47,992 bases of DNA, from the NCBI GenBank assembly GCA_964372855.1, contig CAYJRY010000004.1:1-47992 (forward strand), written 5' to 3'. The position numbers were made by a program, and so were the translations under genes. The notes below the pieces were generated by a model. The model made no database searches. It was not told the DNA's origin and worked only from the letters and a program-made list of their open reading frames with translations. The stretch is from JACOXT01 sp964372855. GTDB taxonomy: Bacteria; Patescibacteriota; Microgenomatia; Levybacterales; UBA12049. This document shows positions 24,492 to 31,609 of the stretch, piece after piece (the stretch's first letter is position 1; each line of letters opens with the position of its first letter).

Positions 24492-26123
24492 ATGATAAGA
24501 AAAAAACTAAAAACGTTTAATCCAGAAATTTTTCGTTACCTTGTAGATTCTTTACCAGAAATAATTTATATTACTGATTCAGACGGACAACCTATTTACT
24601 ACAACAAACAATGGTTTGTATATACAGGTGCGAATCCAAAAAACATCAAAAAATTTAATTGGGAAAAGACTGTTTTTTCTCCCGATTTACCTTTTGTAAA
24701 AAGAGAGTGGAAAAAATCGCATTTAAAAAAAACTGCTTTTGAAGCTGAGCTTAGATTAGTCAACCGTCATGGAAAAGAGGAGTGGTTTCTTGAGCGATCG
24801 GTACCTATTAAGAACTCAAAAGGCAAGATAATAAATTGGTTTGGAATTGCTACAAATATCAATAAAAGAAAACATACTGAACAAAAATTAAAAATTAATG
24901 AAGATAAATTAGCAAATCTTTCAAAAGCAAGTAAAATCCTTACTTCATCAATTGATTATAAAGTAACTCTTACAAATATTGCACGCGCAACTGTTCCTTG
25001 TTTTGCAGATTGGATTATAATAGATATTGTCAAAGATAATCAAACAATAGATAGAGTAGTAGTTTATCATAGAAATCTCAAATTTAAAAAATACACTAAA
25101 ATTCTTAAAAATAAATATCCACCTAAGATGAGCTCTAGCTATGGGGTAACACGCGTGATTAAATCAGGAAAGTCTATTTACTCACCAAAAGTGCCCGAAG
25201 CAGATATAAAAAATGCTTGTCAAAGTCTAGAGCACTACAGAATTTTAAAACTTCTTGGATTTAAATCTGGGTTATGCCTTATATTAAAAGCTAGAAAGAA
25301 AATTTTAGGCGCTATTACACTTATTTATGGACACTCGGATAGAACATACAATAGAACTGATTATCAAACAGCTCAAGATCTTGCCAATCGTGTAGCAATA
25401 GCTATTGACAATTCAATACTTTTTAAAAAGATACAAAATGCAATTTCTCTTCGTGATGAATTCATATCTGTTGCCTCACACGAACTCAAAACTCCAGTTA
25501 CAAGTATTAAGGTATACTCTCAGGCTCTGCATAAACACTTTGAAAAAAAGGACGATATTAGTATGAGTAAACATTTCATAAAAATGAACAATCAGATAGA
25601 TAATTTATTAAATCTAGTAAATGATCTTTTGGATGCATCTAGAATAGAACATGGAAAGTTGGAATTGAGAAAGGAATTGTTTGATTTAAATTCTTTAATA
25701 AGAGAGACTGCGCTAGAAATGCAGGAAACAACAAGGCTTAAGATAGAAATACTCGGCAAAATTCAAAAAAAAGTTTATGGTGATAGATATCGAATTAATC
25801 AAGTAATTGTCAATCTTTTAAGTAATGCGATTAAATACTCTCCAAACTCAAACATTATTAAAATACATTTAACTTCAGAAAAAGATGTAGCTGTCGTTCA
25901 GGTACAAGATTTTGGTATTGGGATAGATAAAACTCAACTGAGCCATTTGTTCAAACGATTTTTTAGGGTAAGTGATCCCAAATTGAAAACTTATCCCGGG
26001 TTAGGTATAGGTTTATTTATATCCAATGAGATTATCAAACGCCATAACGGAAATATGACAGTTGTCAGCCAAAAAGGTAAAGGATCAATATTCTCATTCA
26101 CAATTCCTTTCCTTACGAAATAA
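24492..26123 (+). CDS. PAS-GAF sensor histidine kinase without membrane segments
   Basis: This 543-residue protein has a PAS domain (about 12-130, with YITDSDGQPIYYN and the PAC end WFGIATNINKRK), a GAF-like domain (145-305), a HisKA dimerisation domain with His330 in VASHELKTPVTSI, and a HATPase_c domain with N box NLLSNAIKYSPNS, G1 DFGIGID, F box HLFKRFFR and G2 GLGIGL. No membrane helix is present, so it senses an intracellular signal through PAS and GAF. A single-domain receiver follows 49 bases downstream and is the obvious partner. Confidence 0.93.
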   Translation: MIRKKLKTFNPEIFRYLVDSLPEIIYITDSDGQPIYYNKQWFVYTGANPKNIKKFNWEKTVFSPDLPFVKREWKKSHLKKTAFEAELRLVNRHGKEEWFLERSVPIKNSKGKIINWFGIATNINKRKHTEQKLKINEDKLANLSKASKILTSSIDYKVTLTNIARATVPCFADWIIIDIVKDNQTIDRVVVYHRNLKFKKYTKILKNKYPPKMSSSYGVTRVIKSGKSIYSPKVPEADIKNACQSLEHYRILKLLGFKSGLCLILKARKKILGAITLIYGHSDRTYNRTDYQTAQDLANRVAIAIDNSILFKKIQNAISLRDEFISVASHELKTPVTSIKVYSQALHKHFEKKDDISMSKHFIKMNNQIDNLLNLVNDLLDASRIEHGKLELRKELFDLNSLIRETALEMQETTRLKIEILGKIQKKVYGDRYRINQVIVNLLSNAIKYSPNSNIIKIHLTSEKDVAVVQVQDFGIGIDKTQLSHLFKRFFRVSDPKLKTYPGLGIGLFISNEIIKRHNGNMTVVSQKGKGSIFSFTIPFLTK

Positions 26124-26172
26124 ATACATATCTCTTACAATCTACATAAATTAATTGTATTTATAATATTTT

Positions 26173-26541
26173 ATGAAGAATCAAAAACATATTCTTATAA
26201 TTGATGATGACGTAAATATATTAAACGCACTGAGATTTATGCTTGAGGCCGAAGGCTTTAAGGTTACAACTTCAGAAAATGCGGATTATGTGAATAAGCT
26301 GCACAAATACAGCAAACTTCCAAATATTATAATTTTAGATGTCTTACTTTCTGGTAGAGATGGAAGAAAGATATGTAAACAACTTAAAAGTCAAAGTAAT
26401 ACTAAAAATATTCCAATTATCATTATTTCAGCTCACCCAACAGCAAAGAATACCTCCATTAGGTCAGGTGCAGATGATTTTGTGGCAAAACCATTTGACA
26501 TACAATATATTCTTGAAAAAATAAATAAATTCAATAAGTAG
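26173..26541 (+). CDS. Single-domain response regulator (receiver)
   Basis: This 122-residue CheY-like protein has acidic pocket Asp11/Asp12, phosphoacceptor Asp56 (IILDVLL), the Ser in IIISAHP and Lys106 (VAKPF). No output domain is attached, so it acts through protein contacts or in a phosphorelay. TATAAT (26162-26167) lies 5 bases before the ATG, so it may have its own leaderless transcript in addition to read-through from the kinase gene. Confidence 0.93.
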   Translation: MKNQKHILIIDDDVNILNALRFMLEAEGFKVTTSENADYVNKLHKYSKLPNIIILDVLLSGRDGRKICKQLKSQSNTKNIPIIIISAHPTAKNTSIRSGADDFVAKPFDIQYILEKINKFNK

Positions 26542-26566
26542 ATGTGATTTTTAATCCCATCTACTT
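26536..26566. terminator. 3'-end hairpin between the receiver and the small KGG gene
   Basis: AAGTAGATG (26536-26544) pairs with CATCTACTT (26558-26566), extended inside by GATT/AATC after one mismatch. It overlaps the receiver stop codon and lies between convergent genes. There is no strong T-tract. Confidence 0.55.
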
Positions 26567-26595
26567 AGTAGTATCTTAAGACTAGATTTATAGAA

Positions 26596-26760
26596 TTAGA
26601 TTATATTGCCCATATAATCTTCCTGAAAACTTCGTCTTAAAGATCTACGACCCTTTCGGTTTCTACCGTGACCTCGAGAAGATTGTCCACCTTTTCGTGC
26701 GACATCTCTTCTTTTTCCTTCACTAGCAGATGCCAAACCACGGCCATATCCTTGTGCCAT
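26596..26760 (-). CDS. Small KGG-motif basic protein (54 aa)
   Basis: On the minus strand an ATG at 26760 opens 54 codons, ending TAA at 26596-26598. The product starts MAQGYGRGLASASEGKRR and contains DVARKGGQSSRGHGR, the same RKGGQ core as the 80-residue KGG protein (ARKGGQAAHESG). The second half is strongly Arg-rich (RNRKGRRSLRRSF), which could contact nucleic acid. A near-perfect Shine-Dalgarno AAAGGAGGTGA (26766-26776 on the complement) stands 5 bases before the ATG. Its small size makes it easy to miss. A stress role is inferred from the KGG core. Confidence 0.85.
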   Translation of the reverse strand: MAQGYGRGLASASEGKRRDVARKGGQSSRGHGRNRKGRRSLRRSFQEDYMGNII

Positions 26761-26909
26761 TCAGATCACCTCCTTTCAAAGTACGAATATAACTTATATT
26801 GTAGAAAAAAAATAATCAGTAATCTAACAAACTTAAATAATGTACATTAGATTACATAAAATTTATCAAAATTTGTTCTAAACTAAAATTACAAACTACT
26901 ATTCAAAAT

Positions 26910-27512
26910 ATGCAAGCATCAAAAACTTTTTTAACAGTATTAGCGAAAAATACATTTTTATTTAGAAATAAAAAAATAATTCTTATATTATTAATAGCTA
27001 CAGGTTATCTAGTTACTTCTTTTTTAAGCTACAATATTGGAAAAAATACGAAGCAAATTTCTAGCTCAAATTTTGAATTCAGAAATCAACCACCTAAAAT
27101 TAAAGCATCTCAAAAAATAAACAAAAATTTTACTTTTGCAAATATAGATGAAAACGGTAAAATGAGAAATTTTATATATTCAATTGATAATGTTGATTTA
27201 CAAGATGAAGTAATTATAAAAGGACATAAGGCAACAGCTATAAAGGGAAAAACATTCTTAATAGTCAATTTAAAAATTCATAACAACAATAAAGGTTCAA
27301 TAGAGATAAACGCAAAAGATTATATAAGACTTTTAATAAACAATAATAATGAATTGTACGCATCTGATATTCACAACGACCCTGTAAAAGTACAGGCAAT
27401 TTCAACAAAGTTTACAAGAATAGGTTTTTCAATAAATGATAGTGATGATAATCTAATTTTTCATATTGGTGAAATTAATGGAGAAAAAGATGTAATTAAA
27501 ATTCACCTGTAA
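26910..27512 (+). CDS. Membrane-anchored DUF4352-like protein
   Basis: This 200-residue protein has one N-terminal membrane helix (residues 24-44: IILILLIATGYLVTSFLSY) and an outer beta-sandwich-like domain from about residue 85: GKTFLIVNLKIHNNNKGSIEINAKD and the following strands fit the DUF4352 pattern of extracellular immunoglobulin-like domains. Function unknown. No strong Shine-Dalgarno. Base composition is especially AT-rich. Confidence 0.65.
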   Translation: MQASKTFLTVLAKNTFLFRNKKIILILLIATGYLVTSFLSYNIGKNTKQISSSNFEFRNQPPKIKASQKINKNFTFANIDENGKMRNFIYSIDNVDLQDEVIIKGHKATAIKGKTFLIVNLKIHNNNKGSIEINAKDYIRLLINNNNELYASDIHNDPVKVQAISTKFTRIGFSINDSDDNLIFHIGEINGEKDVIKIHL

Positions 27513-27597
27513 TTTTTACATTTTTATTACATAATATTAACTCTTTCTACACAATTGCGTAGTATTTTTGATCATAATATGATAATTTCTAACATTT

Positions 27598-27771
27598 ATG
27601 AATATTAAACCGAAATTTTACAATCCAGATACGTTTTACAAACAAATAAATAATATTTTAGGATCTGTAAATTACGGAAGTATAGAAATCTATATACAAA
27701 ATAACAAAATTACACAATTAACAGTAAGAAAAATAGTAAAAACACAGTACGAAATTAATAAAACAAGCTAA
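27598..27771 (+). CDS. DUF2292-like small protein (57 aa)
   Basis: ATG at 27598 opens 57 codons ending TAA. The product begins MNIKPKFYNPDTFYKQI and contains YGSIEIYIQNNKITQLTVRK, which matches the core of DUF2292 (YezD-like) proteins: R/N-YGS-hydrophobic-x-hydrophobic-x-Q-x-x-K-hydrophobic-x-Q. Function unknown. A strong terminator follows within 5 bases, which supports a real, separately ended gene. Confidence 0.72.
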   Translation: MNIKPKFYNPDTFYKQINNILGSVNYGSIEIYIQNNKITQLTVRKIVKTQYEINKTS

Positions 27772-27775
27772 CCGC

Positions 27776-27846
27776 AAACGGAGGCTTCTCTAACTAATCT
27801 TTATAATTTCACTGATTAGATAGAGGAATCTCCGTTTTTATTTTTT
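27776..27846 (+). terminator. Rho-independent terminator after the DUF2292 gene
   Basis: AAACGGAG (27776-27783) pairs with CTCCGTTT (27830-27837). Inside, TTCTCTA and ATCT segments pair with AGAT and TAGAGGAA with small bulges. A T-rich run (27834-27846) follows. Confidence 0.8.
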
Positions 27847-27925
27847 AAAAATGGAGAATGAAGTGTTCAATTTGCTTAATTAAATGTTAAGTGATTGAGA
27901 TCTTAAAAAGAAAGGAGGTGAAAAA

Positions 27926-29158
27926 ATGAAAAACTTAAAAACTAAAATAGCAATTGCAGGGGCAGCGGGGACTATATTGTTAAATGCAATGAGTCCATTA
28001 GCGTATGCTGCCACAACTGTTGAGATAACTGGCAATGGGAGTTCTTCCCAAAATTCAGCAAATATTTCTAAAAGCCACAACTCATCGGTTGTTCAGGAAA
28101 ACAATGCAAATATACAAAACAACATTAATGCCAATTCTTCAACTGGTGGAAACAGAGCCAATGACAATACAAATGGAGATGTGTTGATCGATACTGGGAA
28201 TGCGAGTACGATGATTGATCTTTTAAATAGATTAAATCTAAATCACGCAAAACTAAATAATTGTGATTGTGATAACTTAGCTGATATCTTAATTTCAGGT
28301 AATGGATCGCAATCCGATAACGATGTAAACCTAGATACGACCAACGACAATAGCGTTTTCCAAAGCAATGATGCTGATATTTCTAATGATATTACAAGTT
28401 TTGCAAGTACTGGACAAAACAAAGCCAATAGAAATACAGGTGGCGATGTGATTGTCTTTAGTGGAAATGCAGATTCACATATTGGCATCCAAACAAAAGC
28501 AAACGCAAATATATCAAGAATTGGTAACGATAATGTAGCTGGCTCTCATAAGTCAAGCTATCACATTATTGGTAATGGTTCCATGAGTGACAACTCAATA
28601 AATGCAATGTCTAATAGATCAAATCTAGTCGTTCAAGATAATTCTGCAAGAGTTCGCAATACGATTGACATTAACTCAATTACAGGCAAAAACAAAGCGA
28701 ATGACAATACGAACGCAGATGTTCTAATAGATGCAGGTCAAGCAACTGCTTTGATTGACATAGAAAATATGGCAAATTTTAATGCAGTACATGGCGATTG
28801 TGGTTGTCTAATTAACTCAGAAGCGATGATTTCTGGAAATGGATCTCATGCAGACAGTAACATAAGGATAAACCTTGATGATACAATGTCTCACTTTCTG
28901 ACAAACATTTCAGATTTCTTAAACTATATAAATATCAATGCTTCCTCAGGAGACAATGATGCTAACAGAAATACCGGTTCGGATACAGATGGTTCATCGG
29001 TAATCTTATCCGGCCATTCAATGCATGAAATAGTCGTTGAAAATTCAGGTAACGTCAATCTTACGGGAGAGCATGATATGTTGGATTTTCCATCGGATTT
29101 CGATCTAGAATTTCACTTTGATCTAGGTGATCTGATGAGAATTTTAATCCATCGATAG
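27926..29158 (+). CDS. Secreted Asn-rich repeat protein 1 (four units of about 90 aa)
   Basis: This 410-residue protein has a signal peptide (hydrophobic residues 7-25, cleavage after AYA or AYAA near 28) and then four repeats whose GNG motifs start at 28031, 28298, 28571 and 28835, i.e. every 89, 91 and 88 residues. Each unit reads GNGS-x-S-x-N...V-x-Q-x-N-x-A-x-I-x-N-x-I, then S-TG-x-N-x-AN-x-NT-x-x-D-V-x-hydrophobic-x-x-G-x-A. Units 1 and 3 are most alike (NDNTN, then a CxC pair: CDC and CGC); units 2 and 4 pair up (NRNTG). The alternating Asn/Ser/hydrophobic pattern suggests a beta-solenoid or amyloid-like surface fibre (inference). The tail is acidic/aromatic. A near-perfect Shine-Dalgarno AAAGGAGGTGA (27911-27921) lies 4 bases before the ATG, implying high expression. 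Partner of the next gene. Confidence 0.85.
   Translation: MKNLKTKIAIAGAAGTILLNAMSPLAYAATTVEITGNGSSSQNSANISKSHNSSVVQENNANIQNNINANSSTGGNRANDNTNGDVLIDTGNASTMIDLLNRLNLNHAKLNNCDCDNLADILISGNGSQSDNDVNLDTTNDNSVFQSNDADISNDITSFASTGQNKANRNTGGDVIVFSGNADSHIGIQTKANANISRIGNDNVAGSHKSSYHIIGNGSMSDNSINAMSNRSNLVVQDNSARVRNTIDINSITGKNKANDNTNADVLIDAGQATALIDIENMANFNAVHGDCGCLINSEAMISGNGSHADSNIRINLDDTMSHFLTNISDFLNYININASSGDNDANRNTGSDTDGSSVILSGHSMHEIVVENSGNVNLTGEHDMLDFPSDFDLEFHFDLGDLMRILIHR
28019..29080 (+). repeat. Four tandem protein-coding repeats in repeat protein 1
   Basis: Units begin near 28019, 28286, 28559 and 28823. Spacing between GNG codons is 267, 273 and 264 bases. DNA identity is low while protein pattern is kept, so the duplication is old and under selection. 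The 1-3 and 2-4 similarity points to duplication of a two-unit block. Confidence 0.75.
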
Positions 29159-29176
29159 TTTTTGGTTAGTTGGTAA

Positions 29177-29214
29177 GTAGAGTGTTTTGCTAACACTTCG
29201 GCAAGACACTCTAC
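29177..29214. terminator. Long hairpin after repeat protein 1
   Basis: GTAGAGTGTTTTGC (29177-29190) pairs with GCAAGACACTCTAC (29201-29214), 14 bp with a single T-G wobble and a 10-base loop. No T-run follows, so it may stabilise the 3' end of the upstream mRNA rather than terminate. It separates the two repeat-protein genes. Confidence 0.55.
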
Positions 29215-29259
29215 GATCCAAAAAGAATTTATAAGATTTATTAATTATTATATAAAATT

Positions 29260-31311
29260 ATGAAAAAAGTTAAAAAAATATTAATAATATTCCTATCGGT
29301 TATTTTTTTAATTACACAAAATTTATCTACTGCTATTGCATATGAAATTCCCATTGCACCATCTCAACCTGCAAATAATCACGATGTGCCTACTCCTCCA
29401 AAACCTCCTGAAGCACCTTCTGCACCTCAAACACCAAACCAATCTCAATCAAATAACGACAAGTCTTCACTTTCCGTAGATAATAATTCAAACTCAACTA
29501 CTCATTCTGAAAATCAACATCAGGAAAACCAACAAATAAATAATAGCCAAAATAATAATCAAACAGAAGATACTTTTATTGAAAGCGGTGATGCAAATAG
29601 TGCTATCTCATCATTAACAGAAGTCAGCTATAATTCCCCATCTACTTCACCAAATAATGTTAACAGCACTAATTTATCAATCAATAATAATGGCAGTTCC
29701 TCAGAAAGCTCAAGCTCATCAATTATCAATACTAACTCACAAATCACTCAGGAAAATAACGCATCAATTGATAATACTTTATCTCACAATACAACAACTG
29801 GACAAAATAATGCTTCCTACAATGTCGGAAACACAACAATAGTAACAGGAGATGCAAATACAACTGGAATAGTTGTATCCTCTTTGAATACCAATCTTGA
29901 GGGGATAAGTATATCGGAATTTCAAGTTGCCGATGTTCATACAGGTGATTTTGTACTAGATTTTGGAACTAACTGTACATTAAATTGTAATGAGAATAAC
30001 ACTTCTGGAAAAAATATTGGCAACAATTCTGATTCTACAAATAAAAATATCTTTCAGAATAATGATGCAAATCTTGAAAACGAAATTACTCTGACCTCAA
30101 ACTCTGGAGATAATAATACAAATTTCAACACTTCATCTGATTCATTTATACAAACAGGTGATGCAAATGTCTCGGCAAATATTTTATCTTTCTTGAACAA
30201 TAATCTATCAGGTAATATTCAAATTGGAATAATTGATATTTTTGGAGCCTTAATAGGTGATATTATTCTTCCTGAAAGTGAAATAAATTCCGATACTTCC
30301 ACAATCAATCAAAATATAGCAGGTTCAAATAATACTGCGGCAATCAACTCCACCATAAATGAAAATATATCACAGACAAATGAAGCAAATATAATAAATG
30401 ATTTAACACTTAACGCTGAAACTGGTGGAAACAGCGTAAATAATAATACAGGTGGAGATTCGATAATACAAACCGGACAAGCATATGTAAATACCAACAC
30501 CATAAATATTGCTAATTCAAATGCAATGGATGAGAATTTATTGATTGTAATAGTAAACAAAGCAGGCGAGTGGATTGGAAAAATTCTTGGAGTACCTGAA
30601 GGATCGTTACTTTGGGAATCTAATGGATCTGATTCTCAAAATTCAAGCATAGTCTCTGAAGAAACCAATATTAATCTCGAACAAACTAATAACGCAGTTA
30701 TTAAAAACAACGTAAATCTCTCTGCAAATACTGGTGGGAACAGCGCATCATATAATACTTCGGGAAATAATGTTATAAAAACTGGAGAAGCAAAAATTGT
30801 TGCAAATCTTATCAACTTTGTAAATAACAATGTAAAAGGAGGAAAAAAACTCATTGTTACAGTAGTTAATGTCTTTGGAAAATGGGTTGGGAATTTCGTT
30901 CCACCAGGCACAAAAAAAGATTCCCCACATACTCCTAGCAATCAAAATCCCACCCAATTAGCAACTGCAGCCTCTTCGCCAAAAAACAACTCTCAACCTC
31001 AAAGTATTAGTATTCCAAACAAAGAGGCAGCTCAAACAAAAACCACACCAATTCCTCCTGAGGCAAATTCTGAGAATAAAGTCAACAAAGTTATTAGTTT
31101 CCAAAATAATCAAATCGAAAGCGGTAATCAAAAAGTACAAGCAGTATTTGCCACTGCTTCAAAAAACGAACCAATAGTACATAGTGTTTTAGATAAAAAT
31201 CAGAAAAAACGCTTTAGGATAAACCTTGCCTGGCTAATTCTTCTAGCCCCACTTAGCACCATACATTTTCTAAGACAAAAACTGATTAAACGCCCTCTAA
31301 AATTTTCCTAA
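29260..31311 (+). CDS. Asn-rich repeat protein 2 with C-terminal membrane anchor
   Basis: This 683-residue protein has a signal peptide (residues 7-27), a Pro-rich stretch (30-65: PTPPKPPEAPSAPQTPN), one partial and four full repeats of about 100 residues, a Ser/Thr/Pro-rich linker (about 550-625) and a C-terminal membrane helix with basic tail (LAWLILLAPLSTIHF, then RQKLIKRPLK). The repeats share the protein 1 motif (Q-x-N-x-A-x-I-x-N, then TGGN-x-x-x-NT-x-G-x-x-x-I-x-TG-x-A) and add a hydrophobic hairpin after each unit ending G-x-W-[IV]-G-x-[IF] and a Pro (GEWIGKILGVP, GKWVGNFVPP, GALIGDIILP). An anchored subunit next to a secreted one suggests a surface structure with base and shaft; this is inference. 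No curli or pilus secretion gene is nearby. A TATAAA box lies 3 bases before the ATG. Confidence 0.85.
   Translation: MKKVKKILIIFLSVIFLITQNLSTAIAYEIPIAPSQPANNHDVPTPPKPPEAPSAPQTPNQSQSNNDKSSLSVDNNSNSTTHSENQHQENQQINNSQNNNQTEDTFIESGDANSAISSLTEVSYNSPSTSPNNVNSTNLSINNNGSSSESSSSSIINTNSQITQENNASIDNTLSHNTTTGQNNASYNVGNTTIVTGDANTTGIVVSSLNTNLEGISISEFQVADVHTGDFVLDFGTNCTLNCNENNTSGKNIGNNSDSTNKNIFQNNDANLENEITLTSNSGDNNTNFNTSSDSFIQTGDANVSANILSFLNNNLSGNIQIGIIDIFGALIGDIILPESEINSDTSTINQNIAGSNNTAAINSTINENISQTNEANIINDLTLNAETGGNSVNNNTGGDSIIQTGQAYVNTNTINIANSNAMDENLLIVIVNKAGEWIGKILGVPEGSLLWESNGSDSQNSSIVSEETNINLEQTNNAVIKNNVNLSANTGGNSASYNTSGNNVIKTGEAKIVANLINFVNNNVKGGKKLIVTVVNVFGKWVGNFVPPGTKKDSPHTPSNQNPTQLATAASSPKNNSQPQSISIPNKEAAQTKTTPIPPEANSENKVNKVISFQNNQIESGNQKVQAVFATASKNEPIVHSVLDKNQKKRFRINLAWLILLAPLSTIHFLRQKLIKRPLKFS
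29683..30906 (+). repeat. Four tandem protein-coding repeats in repeat protein 2
   Basis: Units begin near 29683, 30016, 30319 and 30622, about 290-333 bases each. Motif TG-x-N...NT...TG-x-A recurs at the same place in each, followed by a hydrophobic segment that protein 1 lacks. Confidence 0.7.
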
Positions 31312-31340
31312 TTGACATATACTCTTGAGTTTGCTAAAGT
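31312..31340 (+). promoter_or_regulatory. Promoter of the attenuator-like leader
   Basis: TTGACA (31312-31317), a 17-base spacer and TAAAGT (31335-31340). It starts right after the stop codon of repeat protein 2. Transcription should start near 31347-31349, exactly at the ATG of the 24-codon leader ORF. Confidence 0.7.
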
Positions 31341-31348
31341 GATATTAG

Positions 31349-31423
31349 ATGAATACGCGAACAAAAATGATTTCTATTATTGAACTTATTATTACTTCCC
31401 AAAAGGGAGGTTTGTTTGCGTAA
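31349..31423 (+). CDS. Putative 24-residue Ile-rich leader peptide
   Basis: ATG at 31349, stop TAA at 31421-31423. The product runs MNTRTKMISIIELIITSQKG and ends GLFA; five of residues 8-15 are Ile. The ATG lies 8 bases after a good promoter's -10 box, as in the leaderless genes of this window. The stop codon falls inside the stem of the predicted antiterminator hairpin, and the Ile codons lie just before it, as in amino-acid attenuators. Translation is not proven. Confidence 0.55.
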   Translation: MNTRTKMISIIELIITSQKGGLFA

Positions 31424-31469
31424 ATAATTTGTACGCAGAAACTAAACCTCCCAACCGGGAGGTTTTTTT
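31405..31469 (+). promoter_or_regulatory. Mutually exclusive antiterminator and terminator hairpins
   Basis: The antiterminator pairs GGGAGGTTT (31405-31413) with AAACCTCCC (31444-31452) and, inside, TGCGTA (31417-31422) with TACGCA (31432-31437). The same AAACCTCCC also pairs perfectly with GGGAGGTTT at 31457-31465, followed by TTTT: a textbook terminator. The two cannot form together. A ribosome at the leader stop would cover the first arm and favour termination; one stalled on the Ile codons would favour read-through. Confidence 0.65.
31444..31469 (+). terminator. Intrinsic terminator of the leader
   Basis: A 9-bp perfect stem (31444-31452 with 31457-31465), loop AACC and a T7 run (31463-31469). 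It ends the leader transcript unless the antiterminator forms. Confidence 0.9.
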
Positions 31470-31511
31470 ATGCAGATCTTGTCAAGCGATAGTGAGACTT
31501 AGTGCTGCATA

Positions 31512-31582
31512 ATCCTCCAATAAGCGCTCTTCGAGCCGTATTCGAATAGAATTGAAAAGGCGAGAAGTAAGCTTGGGAGGAT
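31512..31582 (+). promoter_or_regulatory. Second structured leader segment
   Basis: ATCCTCC (31512-31518) pairs with GGAGGAT (31576-31582), and AAGC (31522-31525) with GCTT (31571-31574). Inside, GCTC-TTC-GAGC (31526-31536) forms a small hairpin. The paired stem would hold a GGAGG that is not the one used by the following gene. Confidence 0.4.
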
Positions 31583-31609
31583 GTGCTCATTTGAAAGGGG
31601 GTGACTGAG

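Noticed and set aside
27926..31311. CRISPR-like or DNA satellite array
   Set aside because: Units are about 270-330 bases, differ in DNA and keep the reading frame; they are protein repeats. No CRISPR repeat-spacer pattern was found in the window.
31470..31600. tmRNA, SRP RNA or RNase P RNA in the leader
   Set aside because: None of the conserved cores of these RNAs could be seen and the length is too short.
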